A DNA stretch of 64,000 nucleotides from Mauremys mutica. Its lineage: Eukaryota; Chordata; Testudines; Geoemydidae. The translations under genes and the position numbers were made by a program. The stretch's first letter is position 1. Every line of letters starts with the position of its first letter. The notes below the pieces were generated by a model. It was not told where the DNA came from. It was given only the letters and a program-made list of their open reading frames with translations, and made no database searches. Positions 42,801-50,100 of the stretch are shown one piece after another. Location of the stretch: assembly GCF_020497125.1 (NCBI RefSeq), contig NC_059073.1:147297259-147361258 (forward strand), in the 5' to 3' direction.

Positions 42801-45469
42801 CTCAGTGGGTTGGGTCACCGTCCCGTTGGCACAGCGTCTGCCAGCGAGCCCAGGGCAGGCTCGGGTGCCTGGTGGGTCCAGCAAAGGACAGGGCAGCAGG
42901 TCTGGCCTAGGCTGTGGAGTAGGGTCTAGTGGGGTAGAGCAGACAGGGCTGGGACTCCTGGGTTCTAGTCCCAGCCTGTGTCCCTGACTCACTGGGACCC
43001 CGGGTAAGTCCCCCTCCCTCTGTGCCTCAATTTCCCCACCAGCCCATGTCCCAGCTGTGTGGCTGGTGCTCCTTTGGGCTGCTAGCCCGTGGGGGTGGCT
43101 TTATTTCCTGGCGTGGTGCCATCGTGCGAGGGCAGCAGTGCCCCCCTGTTATCTGATTGGCTGGGCGCTGAAAGTCAGGCAGTGATAGGGATCCCAACCC
43201 CCGGGGAAGGGGCCAGGCGGGTCCCACTTACAATCTGCCCCTCCAGGCAGGCGATGAAGAGGGTGAAGTACGTGTCCACCACCTTCTGGCAGTGTGGCAC
43301 CAGGGTGTGCAGGGGCAGCAGGGTGCACTCGTGGGTCAGGTACTTCTGGATGCCTTCCTGTGGGGGGAAGGGGTGTGAGTGGGGCAGAGCCAGCGCCCGC
43401 TCCCCCAGGCCTAGCAGAAAGGAGCCCTGGCCCTCCACAGTACCTTGAAGGCTGAATCCTTGGCCATGCGGGTCAGGATGGTGATGATTTGCCCGCAGTC
43501 CGCGCACATGTCCTCCTGTGGGGGAGAGACCACGTCAGGGGCTGAGTGGGGTCAGGGCCCCTCTATGGGGCCCCAGCTGCTCCTCCTTCTCCCCCCACAC
43601 CCGTCAGCAGGGCATGGCCTGGGGCCAGCGCACCCAGGGCACCCCTCAGCCCCCCACCTCATGGCTGAGCCACCAGCCCCCCCAGATCCTGCCTCACGGC
43701 TCCCACACACCACCAGCCATGGCTCCTGCAGGGGCCCTAGGGCTGCTCAGCTGCAGCCCCTCCAGGCCAAGGGCCAGCTGTGGCCACCCCCCTTCCTGGG
43801 ACCCCGGTTCTGGCCCCACCCAACTCTCTCCCTGCCGGCCTCCCAAGGGCTCCCTGGACAGGGCTGGGGCCAAGCCCCCGGGGCTCAGGGACACGCTGGC
43901 TGTCCCTAGCCAGGCTCCTCGCTGGCCCTGAACCTGGGATCTGCGGCTCTGACAGCACATGCCTCTGCCTGGCCGCAGCCCCCGGCTGGCAGGGAATGGC
44001 CTCCACACATCTCACCCAGCCTGACCGCAGCAGGTTGCGGGGCACGGACGAGACCTGCCTTAGCAGCCTGGTTCCACCCGGCCTGGGCACAGATCTGCAC
44101 CGCGCCGCACCGCACAGCCGTCGCCAGGCTCCGGCACCAGAACGTTGGACCCTCGGCACAGCCCTGCTGGGTCAGCGGGCTCCCGGCCAGGGCTAGGGAC
44201 GAAAGAGGCCAAGGCCCGGTTAGTGACACGCAGCTGGGGCCTGGCCGGCACCAGGGACAGACAGCCTCCGTGCTGGGGCAGCCGTGCTTCGTCCAACGCT
44301 CCCTCCGTCCCCCTGTCTCTCCCTCTCTGCATCCCTCTGTCTGTCCCTCCCTCCGCGCTCTATGGCTCCATGTCTTCCACCAGCCTCTGCTGAATTCACG
44401 GGACAGCATCAAAGGCAGGACGTGTTTCCAAAGGGGATGCTCCATTTTGGGACAGCAAAGAGCCTGTGGCTGAGCTGGCCAGTCAACACCTGCAAAGCCG
44501 ACACCAGCCACAGAACGGCAACTGGGCTGCGGGACGTCAGTGAAAGGCGCCTTCAAAACCAGGGGACCAGGTCTGGCAGCCAGAGGTTTCTCTCCCCACA
44601 GCCGGAGCTGCCCTTCTAGAGGTCTCTGCATCTCAAAGCGCTTACCCAAGGTGGGCCAGCAGCATTAGCCCCTTTTACAGATGGTGAAACTGAGGTACAG
44701 CGCAGGAAAGGGAAGCTATCCAGAGTGAGCAGCAGAGCTGAGATAGAACCCAGGCGTCCTGTCTCCCAGCCCCTGTCCCCCCTGCTCTAACCACTAGACC
44801 CCACTCTCCTCCCAGGGCTGAGGAGAGAACCCAGGAGTCCTAGTCCTGTCCCCTGGACTCTTACACGCTGAGCCCTCCCATATCTGGGCTACAGCTGCCC
44901 CTCCGGGCTCTGGGTTAGTCCCACAGCGACCTTATGGCACCCTGGTGCTGCACATGGGGTGGAGATGCAGGGGTCTGCCCCGGGTCCAAGGAGCAGCTCT
45001 GGCTCATTGTGGGGAGCGAAGGACTTGGTGGAAGGGCCCCTCCTGCCTCCACCCCATGCACCCATCGCTGGGGAGGAGATCCAGGCCTGGAGGGCAGAGC
45101 TGGGAGAACCAGCCGTGTCCCATCTCCCCCAGCCTGGGGCAGGAAGGTGCATGAGGTCTCGTCTCATCGCTCTCCCAGGGGCCTGGCTCGGTCCCTACAG
45201 CCCACTCCCCATGGCTCAGACATCTCTGCCCCCAGCCCTTGCCATGTGAGGGGTCCCCCTGCCTCGCAGACGCCCCCATCAGGGGCTCTCCTCGTGTGCC
45301 CATCACTCCCCTCCCAGCCCGGGGCCATGCACCCTACTGGCTGGATCCGTGGAGCTGATTCCCAGCCCCAGGCAGCGTAGGGGTGGAGGGCGGCAGCCCA
45401 GTCCCTGTGGCTGTTCCTACCTGAGCCTCCGCAGAGCAGGGTGAGCAAAAGGAGCCGGGACCCGGCCAT
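24848..45469 (-). CDS. SFTPB: Surfactant protein B precursor (SFTPB), 11 coding exons
   Basis: SFTPB encodes the secreted proprotein whose middle saposin domain becomes SP-B, the lipid-binding peptide of lung surfactant. Exons from 5' to 3' are 45421-45469, 44059-44192, 43444-43515, 43232-43357, 42255-42383, 30105-30194, 28031-28214, 26016-26176, 25513-25593, 25192-25299 and 24848-24883. Together they give 1170 nt (389 residues plus stop); human is 381. The order is signal peptide, SapA (about 25-60), saposin B1 (65-140), linker, mature SP-B (about 177-256), saposin B3 with an NST glycosylation site (about 266-342), and a C-terminal SapA (359-388). All phases agree. Oddities are a GC donor after exon 2, a 12 kb repeat-filled intron 5, and His in place of mature Cys48. 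The next gene upstream is its paralogue. Confidence 0.95.
25192..25299 (-). CDS. SFTPB: SFTPB exon 10 (C-terminal SapA, first part)
   Basis: 36 codons including [20 protein letters not shown], the SapA signature GPxYWC...TAxxC. The 5' part ELGACEAG lines up with ALGVCG of the human tail. Confidence 0.92.
25513..25593 (-). CDS. SFTPB: SFTPB exon 9 (saposin B3, second half)
   Basis: 27 codons [20 protein letters not shown] to DPQSTCQ, close to the mammalian sequence. Confidence 0.95.
26016..26176 (-). CDS. SFTPB: SFTPB exon 8 (saposin B3, first half)
   Basis: Contains [20 protein letters not shown] followed by [10 protein letters not shown]; the NST sequon matches the glycosylated site of the mammalian C-terminal domain. 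Confidence 0.93.
26410..27645 (+). mobile_element. CR1 LINE 3' half, split by a Penelope fragment
   Basis: + strand ORF2 C-terminus: [20 protein letters not shown], then after the interruption [40 protein letters not shown] and [13 protein letters not shown] (26852-27439). The 3' UTR ends in the ttcttatgttcttatgttc repeat that is the turtle CR1 terminus. 5'-truncated; sits in SFTPB intron 7, antisense to the gene. Confidence 0.92.
26638..26828 (+). mobile_element. Penelope-end fold-back insertion with 12-bp target duplication
   Basis: Inserted in the CR1 with CAGGAAAAAGAT repeated at 26626-26637 and 26829-26840. The insert is an inverted repeat whose arms read cctgtggcaccttatagact and the reverse complement, around a centre with CTGAAGA, a perfect GTGGGT/ACCCAC hairpin and GAAAGCTC (26762-26792). 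This is the best-kept hammerhead-like core of the three copies in the window. Confidence 0.85.
27745..27985. repeat. Possible MITE (inverted ends gtctac..gtagac)
   Basis: tgtctacgctgcactgtaag on the left and atgcaatgtagacgctcc on the right are imperfect inverted repeats around low-complexity text. The family is not certain. Confidence 0.4.
28031..28214 (-). CDS. SFTPB: SFTPB exon 7 (rest of mature SP-B)
   Basis: 61 codons plus one base. Cysteines fall at mature positions 35, 46, 71 and 77 as in mammals, but position 48 reads His ([11 protein letters not shown]). Confidence 0.95.
28215..29081. other. SFTPB intron 6, AT-rich old repeat
   Basis: 28340-28640 holds repeated ggaaaattcca/tttttcagaaa motifs of an old dispersed repeat that I cannot name; the rest is unremarkable. 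Confidence 0.35.
29082..29216 (-). repeat. Copy of the SFTPB 3' end segment inside intron 6
   Basis: Direct copy of 24741-24854 (about 85-90 percent alike by eye), ending where the stop-codon sequence ctccagctatgcc ends. The rest of exon 11 is not recognisably kept. Confidence 0.85.
29269..29333. repeat. 20-bp inverted repeat with ACTACATCTCCCATGATGCA-like arms
   Basis: Arms 29269-29288 and 29314-29333 are perfect reverse complements, 25 bp apart. The sequence resembles the ACTACAnnTCCCAnnATGC motif common in vertebrate promoters and repeats. Confidence 0.8.
29340..30104. other. SFTPB intron 6, proximal part, nothing recognised
   Basis: Open + frame 29499-30317 (272 codons) is a GC-rich chance frame that runs antisense over exon 6. 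Confidence 0.4.
30105..30194 (-). CDS. SFTPB: SFTPB exon 6 (start of mature SP-B)
   Basis: 30 codons. The propeptide cleavage region is followed by [20 protein letters not shown], the amphipathic N-terminus of SP-B. Donor is gtgctg, a weak GT site. Confidence 0.93.
30690..31441 (+). pseudogene. Decayed retroelement coding tract, part 1
   Basis: Coding-like text on the + strand in two frames (30722-31018, then 31023-31208), rich in Ser, Glu and Asp. No domain is recognised. It continues after the Harbinger (35453-35736) and the hAT element (38653-39035), and leads to an LTR at 40732. Probably a spacer part of an LTR-element polyprotein; the class is not determined. Confidence 0.45.
31835..33586 (+). 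CDS. Harbinger MYB/SANT-like DNA-binding protein, two exons, one frameshift
   Basis: Harbinger elements need this partner to bring the transposase to the nucleus and to the ends. Exon 1 (31835-32377, donor gtaagc) begins [20 protein letters not shown] and holds a trihelix/MYB-like domain (about residues 10-95) with [20 protein letters not shown] and [13 protein letters not shown]. Exon 2 (33063-33586, acceptor ttctacag) continues with a basic, coiled part ([20 protein letters not shown]) and a Pro/His-rich tail, stop TGA 33584. The exon 2 phase fits only if the frame changes once in or next to the run of eight G at 32218-32225; the downstream frame there reads [20 protein letters not shown]. 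So the copy has lost one base, or the assembly has. AATAAA lies at 33681. Confidence 0.8.
32452..32923 (-). CDS. Novel antisense two-exon ORF within the Harbinger element (about 101 aa)
   Basis: In the intron of the MYB gene, on the opposite strand, a 166-bp intron with consensus ends (donor GTGAGTGAG at 32912-32920; acceptor TTTTTCACAG at 32755-32764) joins an ATG that is the last codon of the first exon (32921-32923) to an exon of 100 codons ending TAG (32452-32454). Residues include [40 protein letters not shown] and [21 protein letters not shown] do not recognise the family. The composition looks like real coding text, not a shadow: MYB coding sequence does not overlap it, and transposase ORFs on the same strand end 900 bp upstream. 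It could instead be an exon captured from elsewhere. Function unknown. Confidence 0.55.
33842..35089 (-). CDS. Harbinger DDE transposase (HARBI1-like nuclease), intact
   Basis: 415 codons without a break. The start is taken at [10 protein letters not shown] (35089); the frame is open upstream to 35242. A helix-turn-helix region lies near residues 122-165 ([20 protein letters not shown]). The DDE catalytic set of the DDE_Tnp_4 family is Asp199 ([10 protein letters not shown]), Asp287 ([12 protein letters not shown]) and Glu323 ([14 protein letters not shown]), with the conserved [12 protein letters not shown] between. The acidic N-terminus ([13 protein letters not shown]) is typical. Its AATAAA (minus strand 33712-33717) lies about 30 bp from the AATAAA of the converging MYB gene, so the two transcripts end tail to tail. 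By sequence this enzyme could be functional. Confidence 0.93.
   Translation of the reverse strand: MEPDLLRTLLMSVTSTTRLAVQLFLQLQSDSEESDDDINMDLPAACDTKVLVAFTEMLSTVERRFWARETSTEWWDHIVMEVWDDEQWLQNFRMRKATFMGLCAELAPTLRRKDTRLRAALTVEKRVAIAIWKLATPDSYRSVGNHFGVGKSTVGIVLMQVCKAINRILLRKTVTLGSVQDIVDGFAHMGFPNCGGAIDGTHIPILAPPHLASEYVNRKGYFSMVLQALVDHRGRFIDIYTGWPGKVHDARIFRNSGLFRKMQAGTFFPDRKITVGDVEMPTVILGDPAYPLLPWLMKPYTGKLDRSKDRFNYRLSRCRMTVECAFGRLKARWRCLYGKLDLGESSIPAVISACCTLHNICEGKGETFSEAWTTEVQVLEAEYAQPESRANREAQHRATRIRDALREEFEAESQQ
35453..35736 (+). pseudogene. Decayed retroelement coding tract, part 2
   Basis: Continuation of the 30690-31441 tract after the Harbinger. The frame from 35582 ([20 protein letters not shown]) runs into the hAT insertion. 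Confidence 0.45.
36552..37316. mobile_element. Nested non-autonomous hAT element
   Basis: Inverted ends CAGGGGTCGGCAACC and GGTTGCCGACCCCTG. Flanks gtctatac and ctttatac are an 8-bp duplication with two mismatches. Interior is built of repeated ccagaccggcagcgggctga-like units. Confidence 0.88.
37894..38144. mobile_element. MITE interrupted by a second copy of the same MITE
   Basis: The outer copy starts agggtgaccagatccagatg and resumes at 38103 with ccccgtcctgatttttcaca. The inner copy, 37983-38102, is the full element in the opposite orientation (agagtgaccagacagcaagt to tctgctcaccct). Confidence 0.8.
38653..39035 (+). pseudogene. Decayed retroelement coding tract, part 3
   Basis: Continues the frame of 35582-35736: hAT plus one duplication is 2,916 bp, a multiple of three. 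Open to 38887 ([20 protein letters not shown]), then stops. Confidence 0.45.
39036..40118 (+). mobile_element. Solo LTR, 1,083 bp, TTGTG target duplication
   Basis: TGTGACG...CGTCACA ends, flanked by TTGTG at 39031-39035 and 40119-40123. Contains gtataagaa (TATA-like, about 39470) and AATAAA (about 39737). Same family as the LTR at 40732, but clearly diverged. Confidence 0.85.
40124..40731 (+). pseudogene. Retroelement internal remnant upstream of LTR, 160-codon ORF
   Basis: ORF 40197-40679 has no recognised domain (segments [20 protein letters not shown] and [20 protein letters not shown]). It ends 50 bp before the LTR, where a short purine run (ggggg) may be a remnant of the polypurine tract. 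The position suggests the 3' gene of an LTR element, possibly env-like, but this is not demonstrated. Confidence 0.4.
40732..41844 (+). mobile_element. LTR, 1,113 bp, same family as 39036-40118
   Basis: TGTAACG...CGTCACA; shared blocks include atggacattggactgtaacc, ataaagtttagtttagttga and gatcctttgggattgg. No target duplication pairs with its flanks, so it is best read as the 3' LTR of the older element whose coding tract precedes it. Confidence 0.8.
41845..42254. other. SFTPB intron 5, proximal part
   Basis: No repeat recognised beyond the LTR; a possible tRNA-SINE-like stretch at 41850-41935 (ggcattgaactcgagcctct). Confidence 0.35.
42255..42383 (-). CDS. SFTPB: SFTPB exon 5 (end of B1, linker)
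   Basis: 43 codons starting [20 protein letters not shown] and ending GQTQ. CGSLGLC closes the B1 domain. Donor chosen at CAG|gtacag because it gives phase 0 into exon 6. Confidence 0.8.
42384..43231. other. SFTPB intron 4
   Basis: About 850 bp of GC-rich intron; tgtgtccctgactcactggg and tgcctcaatttccccaccag at 42970-43040 look like a MIR scrap. No exon seen. Confidence 0.4.
43232..43357 (-). CDS. SFTPB: SFTPB exon 4 (saposin B1, second half)
   Basis: 42 codons beginning [20 protein letters not shown] and ending CLEGQI. Donor gtaagt; acceptor ccacag. Confidence 0.93.
43444..43515 (-). CDS. SFTPB: SFTPB exon 3 (saposin B1, first half)
   Basis: 24 codons [20 protein letters not shown] to FK. 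CxxC is the usual first cysteine pair of a saposin B domain. Donor gtactg. Confidence 0.93.
44059..44192 (-). CDS. SFTPB: SFTPB exon 2 (first SapA domain)
   Basis: Acceptor ccctag precedes 44192. Contains [20 protein letters not shown], a SapA motif. Phase requires the exon to end at AAG followed by GCAGGT, that is, a GC donor; the paralogue ends at the same codon with GTGAGC. Confidence 0.85.
44630..44790 (-). repeat. MIR-like SINE in SFTPB intron 1
   Basis: ccttttacagatggtgaaac, ctgaggtacagcgcaggaaa and ctctaaccactagaccccac read as the reverse of MIR-like tRNA SINEs. Confidence 0.6.
45421..45469 (-). CDS. SFTPB: SFTPB exon 1 (start and signal peptide)
   Basis: ATG 45467-45469 starts [16 protein letters not shown], a typical signal-peptide core. 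Donor gtagga (plus-strand tcctac) follows 45421, phase 1. An upstream in-frame ATG (MIELS before it) is less likely. Confidence 0.9.
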
Positions 45470-45507
45470 GCTGAGCTCAATCATACGAGCACCCGCATCC
45501 CGTGCCC

Positions 45508-45515
45508 CTTTTATA
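45508..45515 (-). promoter_or_regulatory. SFTPB: SFTPB TATA box
   Basis: TATAAAAG on the minus strand, 39 bp upstream of the ATG. Transcription would start close to 45480, leaving a very short 5' UTR. Confidence 0.75.
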
Positions 45516-45639
45516 GCCATGCTGGGCGAGGGGGGCCCGGCCCGGCCAATGGGACTGTGCCCAGGATCCCCCTGGAGGAGCAGGGGTGGGGCTTGGATTA
45601 AATTTAGCAAAGTGAGTGGCTAAGAGGCAAAAGTACTTG

Positions 45640-45795
45640 GCTGAGGTCCAGCCCCAGTGCCCCTCACTCCCAATCTGCAGCCCCCACTAGCCCAGCCCTG
45701 GGCTCCCCAGCTCTGCCGGTGCCCCTCACCCCCCGATCTGCAGCCCTCGCTAACCCAGCCCTGGGCTCCCCCGACAGCTCAGCCCTGTAAGGTGC
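45640..45795. repeat. 65-bp minisatellite, upstream of SFTPB
   Basis: About two copies of a unit with tagcccagccctgggctccc and agctctgccggtgcccctca. The same unit recurs at 51570-51795. Confidence 0.75.
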
Positions 45796-47010
45796 CGGTT
45801 GGAGTCTCACTCAGGTTTCTGTCTGTGGTGATGGATGGGGGCCTGATGCCCATGTGACCCAGCCAGTGTGCTCAGGGCTCAGTCTGTGGCTGAGCCCAGG
45901 CCTGGGATCCCCCCAAATGTGGGACGTGTGACCAGGCCCCCGTGCCTTGTGTCTGTGCCACTTGGCGTAGGGCTCCCTGTGTCAGAGCCCCGGGCTGCAC
46001 AAGGCCCCAGGGAGGCTGGGGGGCTCTGGACTGGGAGTGGGGGTTGGACCGAGCAGGGCCAGATGCCTGGTCCTAGTTCATGATCCAGCCCCGCCCGCTC
46101 GGAGGCTGGCGCAGCTGAGCAAACAGCCCTGAGTGGCCCATTCACTGCCAGGCTGGGCCGGGGGGAGTTGCCGGTTTGTCCTTCGCTGAGAGCTGGGGGC
46201 TGTTTGCTGCGGGGGGAGTGAAATGAGGTCACTTGTTTGGCAAGTGCGAATCCCCCCCCATCTCCGCATTCAGCCTGCCCCTCCCACGCTGGGCCCCTCG
46301 AGTGGCCCGACGCGCCCCCGGGCAGTCGGTGCCTGGCCCAGGGCACCTGCCCCCAGGCCTGCGGGAAGGGCAGGCTGGCGCCACAGAGTCCTGGGCTCCT
46401 GCTGCTGTCACCCGCCCCCCCGACGGGGGCCCAGGCCCTTACCTGCCCCGCTCGGGGCGTGTTGACATTGCCCCCGAGGGGTATGGCGCTGTGTGCTCAG
46501 GTGCTCGGGCTGTTGGCTTTGGCCTCTCCTGGCGGCACAAGGGCCCTCGGGGGCCAGTTCTTGGCAGCCAACGGCCCCAGGCCACGCCGAGGGTGGGGGC
46601 ATTGCTCCCGATCCTGAGGGGGCCCCTGACGGGTGACAGCGGGCAGCACAGATTGTGCCCAGCCCGCAATACAGAATCGCCTTGAGGCCCAGCTCCGTCC
46701 CCAGGGGCTGCACACAGGCAGGGGTTCGGGCGCCCGTGGATCGCTCAGCTGGGCTGGATGGCCCAGGGAGGCTGAGCTGGCATAGAGCGCTGGGGGGGGC
46801 ATGGGGCGGGCGCAGTGCGTTGCATGGGAGAGCCCCTGGGAGCCCAGGGCAGAAGGCAGCCCCCAGGGGGAGGAGGAGAAGTAGAGCTTTGCTGTGCATT
46901 CCCCCGCCCCTGGTTATTTGCCTGGTGGCTGAGTGGCGAGAGCTGCACCCACAGGCTGGGGCCGTGGGGCACAGAAAGGAGCCCATGTCCCAATTGCTGC
47001 AGGCAGAAGC
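45796..47010. other. Intergenic region between SFTPB and its paralogue
   Basis: GC-rich, with raised CpG at 46280-46560. Several 100-190 codon frames are chance frames. No exon recognised. Confidence 0.4.
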
Positions 47011-47016
47011 TTTATT
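47011..47016 (-). promoter_or_regulatory. Poly(A) signal of the NK-lysin-like gene
   Basis: AATAAA on the minus strand, 91 bp after the stop codon. Confidence 0.75.
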
Positions 47017-47106
47017 GAAAGGCTGGTTTTCGGGCGGGTGTCACAGCTGGGGGCAGCCGCTCATGCTGGGGCTCTGGGCGCAGCAGGGGCTCCACTCTGC
47101 CCTGGC

Positions 47107-47117
47107 TCACGCGGCAT
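47107..47117 (-). CDS. NK-lysin-like gene exon 5 (last three residues and stop)
   Basis: Acceptor ctcctcctcag before 47117. Eleven bases complete Asp-Ala-Ala and TGA. Chosen because the phase fits and AATAAA follows 90 bp later. Confidence 0.65.
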
Positions 47118-50100
47118 CTGAGGAGGAGAGAGAGGCCAGTGAGGGACACAGACAGACTCAGTGCAGGGAATGGGGGAGTCTGACCCAGGCCGGACAGACC
47201 GAAGGGCCATTAGGGTTCACCCCTCTCCCCAAGAGCCCAGCCGATCTCTGGGGCCTCGGGTGGCCCTCCCCCGGCTACGTGTGCCCCATCCCAGGGGTCC
47301 AGCACCTTCCTCCAGGGCTCCCTGGGCAGGGGGGAGGAGAGCTGGTCCTCATGCTCCCCTGCGCTGGGCGTCCCCTGTGCCCCCAGGAGCTGGCTCAGCT
47401 GCCCAGGCACTGGGGTGGGTTGTGGGGCCAGGCAGGCCTCGGCCTTCTGGGGGCGGGGAAGGACCAGCCAGCACTAGGGGCCCCAGCTCCACACTGCCCC
47501 AGGGTGCCCGGCTGGGCTGGGGAAAAGGCGTCTGGTCTGGGACTGGACTCCGTGGCCATGGCAGGACGGGGGAGCTTTGCCCTGCCACTGCCCGGCCAGG
47601 ACCTGCCTTGGGGGCCCCTGGTCCCTGCCCAGGGGGCACAGAAATCCCCAAACTTGAGCCCAGATCGGCCAGGGCTTCCCAGGCCCAGGCCCTGCGCTTC
47701 ACTCAGTGCCCAGCCCTTGGTCAGGGCTGATCGACCCCAGAACCCCAGGGAGCTTGTGACTCTACCCCTCCCCCCTAGTGCTGCCCCCCCAGGGATCTGT
47801 CCGTCATGCCCATCACCCCGGCATCAGTCCCTCACCACCTGCCCTTCCCCTGCCCTCATTTTCACCTAGTCAGTGTCACTCTCTGCCCCCCATCTTTGGC
47901 CCATCCTCCCGGCCCTGTCCTCACCTGGTCCCATGGCATCCGCAGAGCTCTCTGCAGCCGGGGCCTGGGGCAGGCCAGGAACCTTCCACCCTGGAGACCA
48001 TGGAGAATATGGGTGTTATTTGAGGCAGGGCCCAGCCCCCCAGCTGCTCATAGCCAGGACCACAGACCCTGCATCCCGCTGCAGGGATCGAACCCAGGGC
48101 CGTCAGTGCCCAGCCGCTCGCGCCCGAGCTAAGGGTGCAACTCCCTCTGGGCGCAGCAAGCAGCCAGCTGGTGTCACGACAGGGGCCGGCCACTAGAGAG
48201 CGACATGCACTGGGCCAGTGCTGCCCATGGGGTCTGGCGCGAGGGGATGGGGCCCGGGGAGAGGTTGTGGGAAGTGGGTGCGCAGAGCTCGGGGCGGGAC
48301 AGGAGGTTCTGCAGAGATGGGCTGAGCCCCCTTCCTCCTGGCTGCAGCTGGCAGAGCCCTGGCCCCACACGCCCCTCACAGGAGGGCTGGGACTCCAATG
48401 TGGTCTGTGCCTCCCCAGAGGGGGCGCACGGCAGCTGTGAGTGGAGCCCGGAGCAGGGCCTGTGGGTCAGACCAGGAGGGGATCTGTGCTGACACCCCCC
48501 TGGAAGGAGATTAGCTGCTGAGGCTGGGCCTAGCCAGAGCCCTGGAGATCCGCCCACGGGGTGGCCGCACTGAGCCCCTTTAGCTCCCCCAGACCCCCCA
48601 TCCCTGTGGGGGGGGCAGCACATTCCTGCGGGGGGGGGGCACCGCGCCCACTTCCCCAGCTGCCACTCTTGTGAAATCGCTTTTCTCCAGAGCGGCTCCT
48701 TTGATGCGGGTGGTGCTGCCCAGCCCTGAGCACTCCCTGGTCTCAAGTGCCCTCACGGGCTGGAGATGGTTGTGGGCACAGCCGAGGGCCCTTTGCAGCG
48801 CGGGGTGGGGCTTGGGAAAGACCCGGGGGGAGGTGTCAGGCAGCCATGGGGGGGCCGAGGGGTGACGGCTCGGGGCAGTGGCCTCGTGTCAGTGAGAAGG
48901 GGCCACGGGTGGTGACTCCCCTCCCCAGTGCTTGTGGGGGATGGGCCTGATCCCTAGAGGGCTTGAGCCATCGTTCCCAGGGGCAGACAGGGGGCACGTG
49001 CCATGTCTCCTGCCCGAGGTTCCCCCGTCAGCCTCCCCTCCTGCAGCTCCCGGGCTGGCCGCCCGCTGGGAGCCAGCTGCAGGCCTGTGGGAGCATGGAG
49101 CCAGGTGGGTGCAGCACCTCCCAGCCCGGCTGGATCTCCCAGGGACCCTCGCACCAGGCTGCTGGGCGCAGACAGACCCCGGGGCTCCCTCGGATGCTTT
49201 GGGGCTGGGCACCATCCCCGCAGGGTGGGCCAGGCATCTCCCCCGGTGATCGCCCGGGGGCGCCACGTGGAGTCACCCTCCAGCCTGGCTGGGTGTTACA
49301 GGGAAGCAGATTGGCATGGGGGCTTGGTGCCAGGCAGGGGTCAGGGAGACAGGATGGGGGAGCAGCTTAGGGGGAGGTGCTGGGCAGCAGGGACCCAGTG
49401 ACCAGCTGTGGGCACCAGAGGGCAGCAGCCTGGCCGCAGGGCTGGGGCTGGGTGACCCCACAGCTCCCATGGCTCAGGAGCAAGCCCCCTCCCCCTCCAT
49501 TGACAGCAGTGGTACAGCCCCTCCCCCGCTGGGTTCCCAGCCCAGGTAGGGGCACCCATGGGTCAGGCTGGGGGAGGTGGGACCCTGGCACACGCCCTGA
49601 TTTTGGTACCCCAGACCTGATCCCTGGTGGGAGGGGGCGGGAGGCTGCAGGAGAGACCCCAGCTCTGCCCTCCTGGAGCCAGGGGCCCCACAGAGCCAGC
49701 CCCCTGCCCAGCTCCCAGCGCGCTGGCCCCAGCCCCCCAGGGATCTGCCCTGCCAGGCGCGGTGGGCTCAGCGGCAGCCCCCCTCACCTGGGTGGCCCTG
49801 GCTCTTGCACATGTTAATGGAGACGCAGATGTCGCGGGGCTCCAGGTCCTGGGCCAGCCCGTCCTCGATGGGCTGCACGTACCGGTCCACCACCCGGTGG
49901 CACTTGGCTGCGAAGCCGGAGCGGAAGGTGGAGCAGATCTTCTTGATGGCCATTGCCACGCTGCTCTGGAGGATGGCCAGGGAGCGTTGGGAAGGCACTG
50001 GCTGGGGCCTGGTGCACACCCACCCTCGCACGTTCCCACCTGCCCTTGCACATGCTCACCCGCCCTCACACACTCCCTCAGACATACCCACCCCCTCGCA

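Noticed and set aside
42180..42992. 270-codon minus frame around SFTPB exon 5 as one large exon
   Set aside because: Only 42255-42383 aligns with SFTPB and has proper splice sites.
24848..45469. Two separate saposin genes (42-45 kb and 24-30 kb)
   Set aside because: The first has only the N-terminal half of SFTPB and the second only the rest. Phases join, and the sum equals one 389-residue protein.
46655..47869. 404-codon open frame on the + strand
   Set aside because: GC-rich chance frame running antisense over the last exon of the NK-lysin-like gene; no domain.
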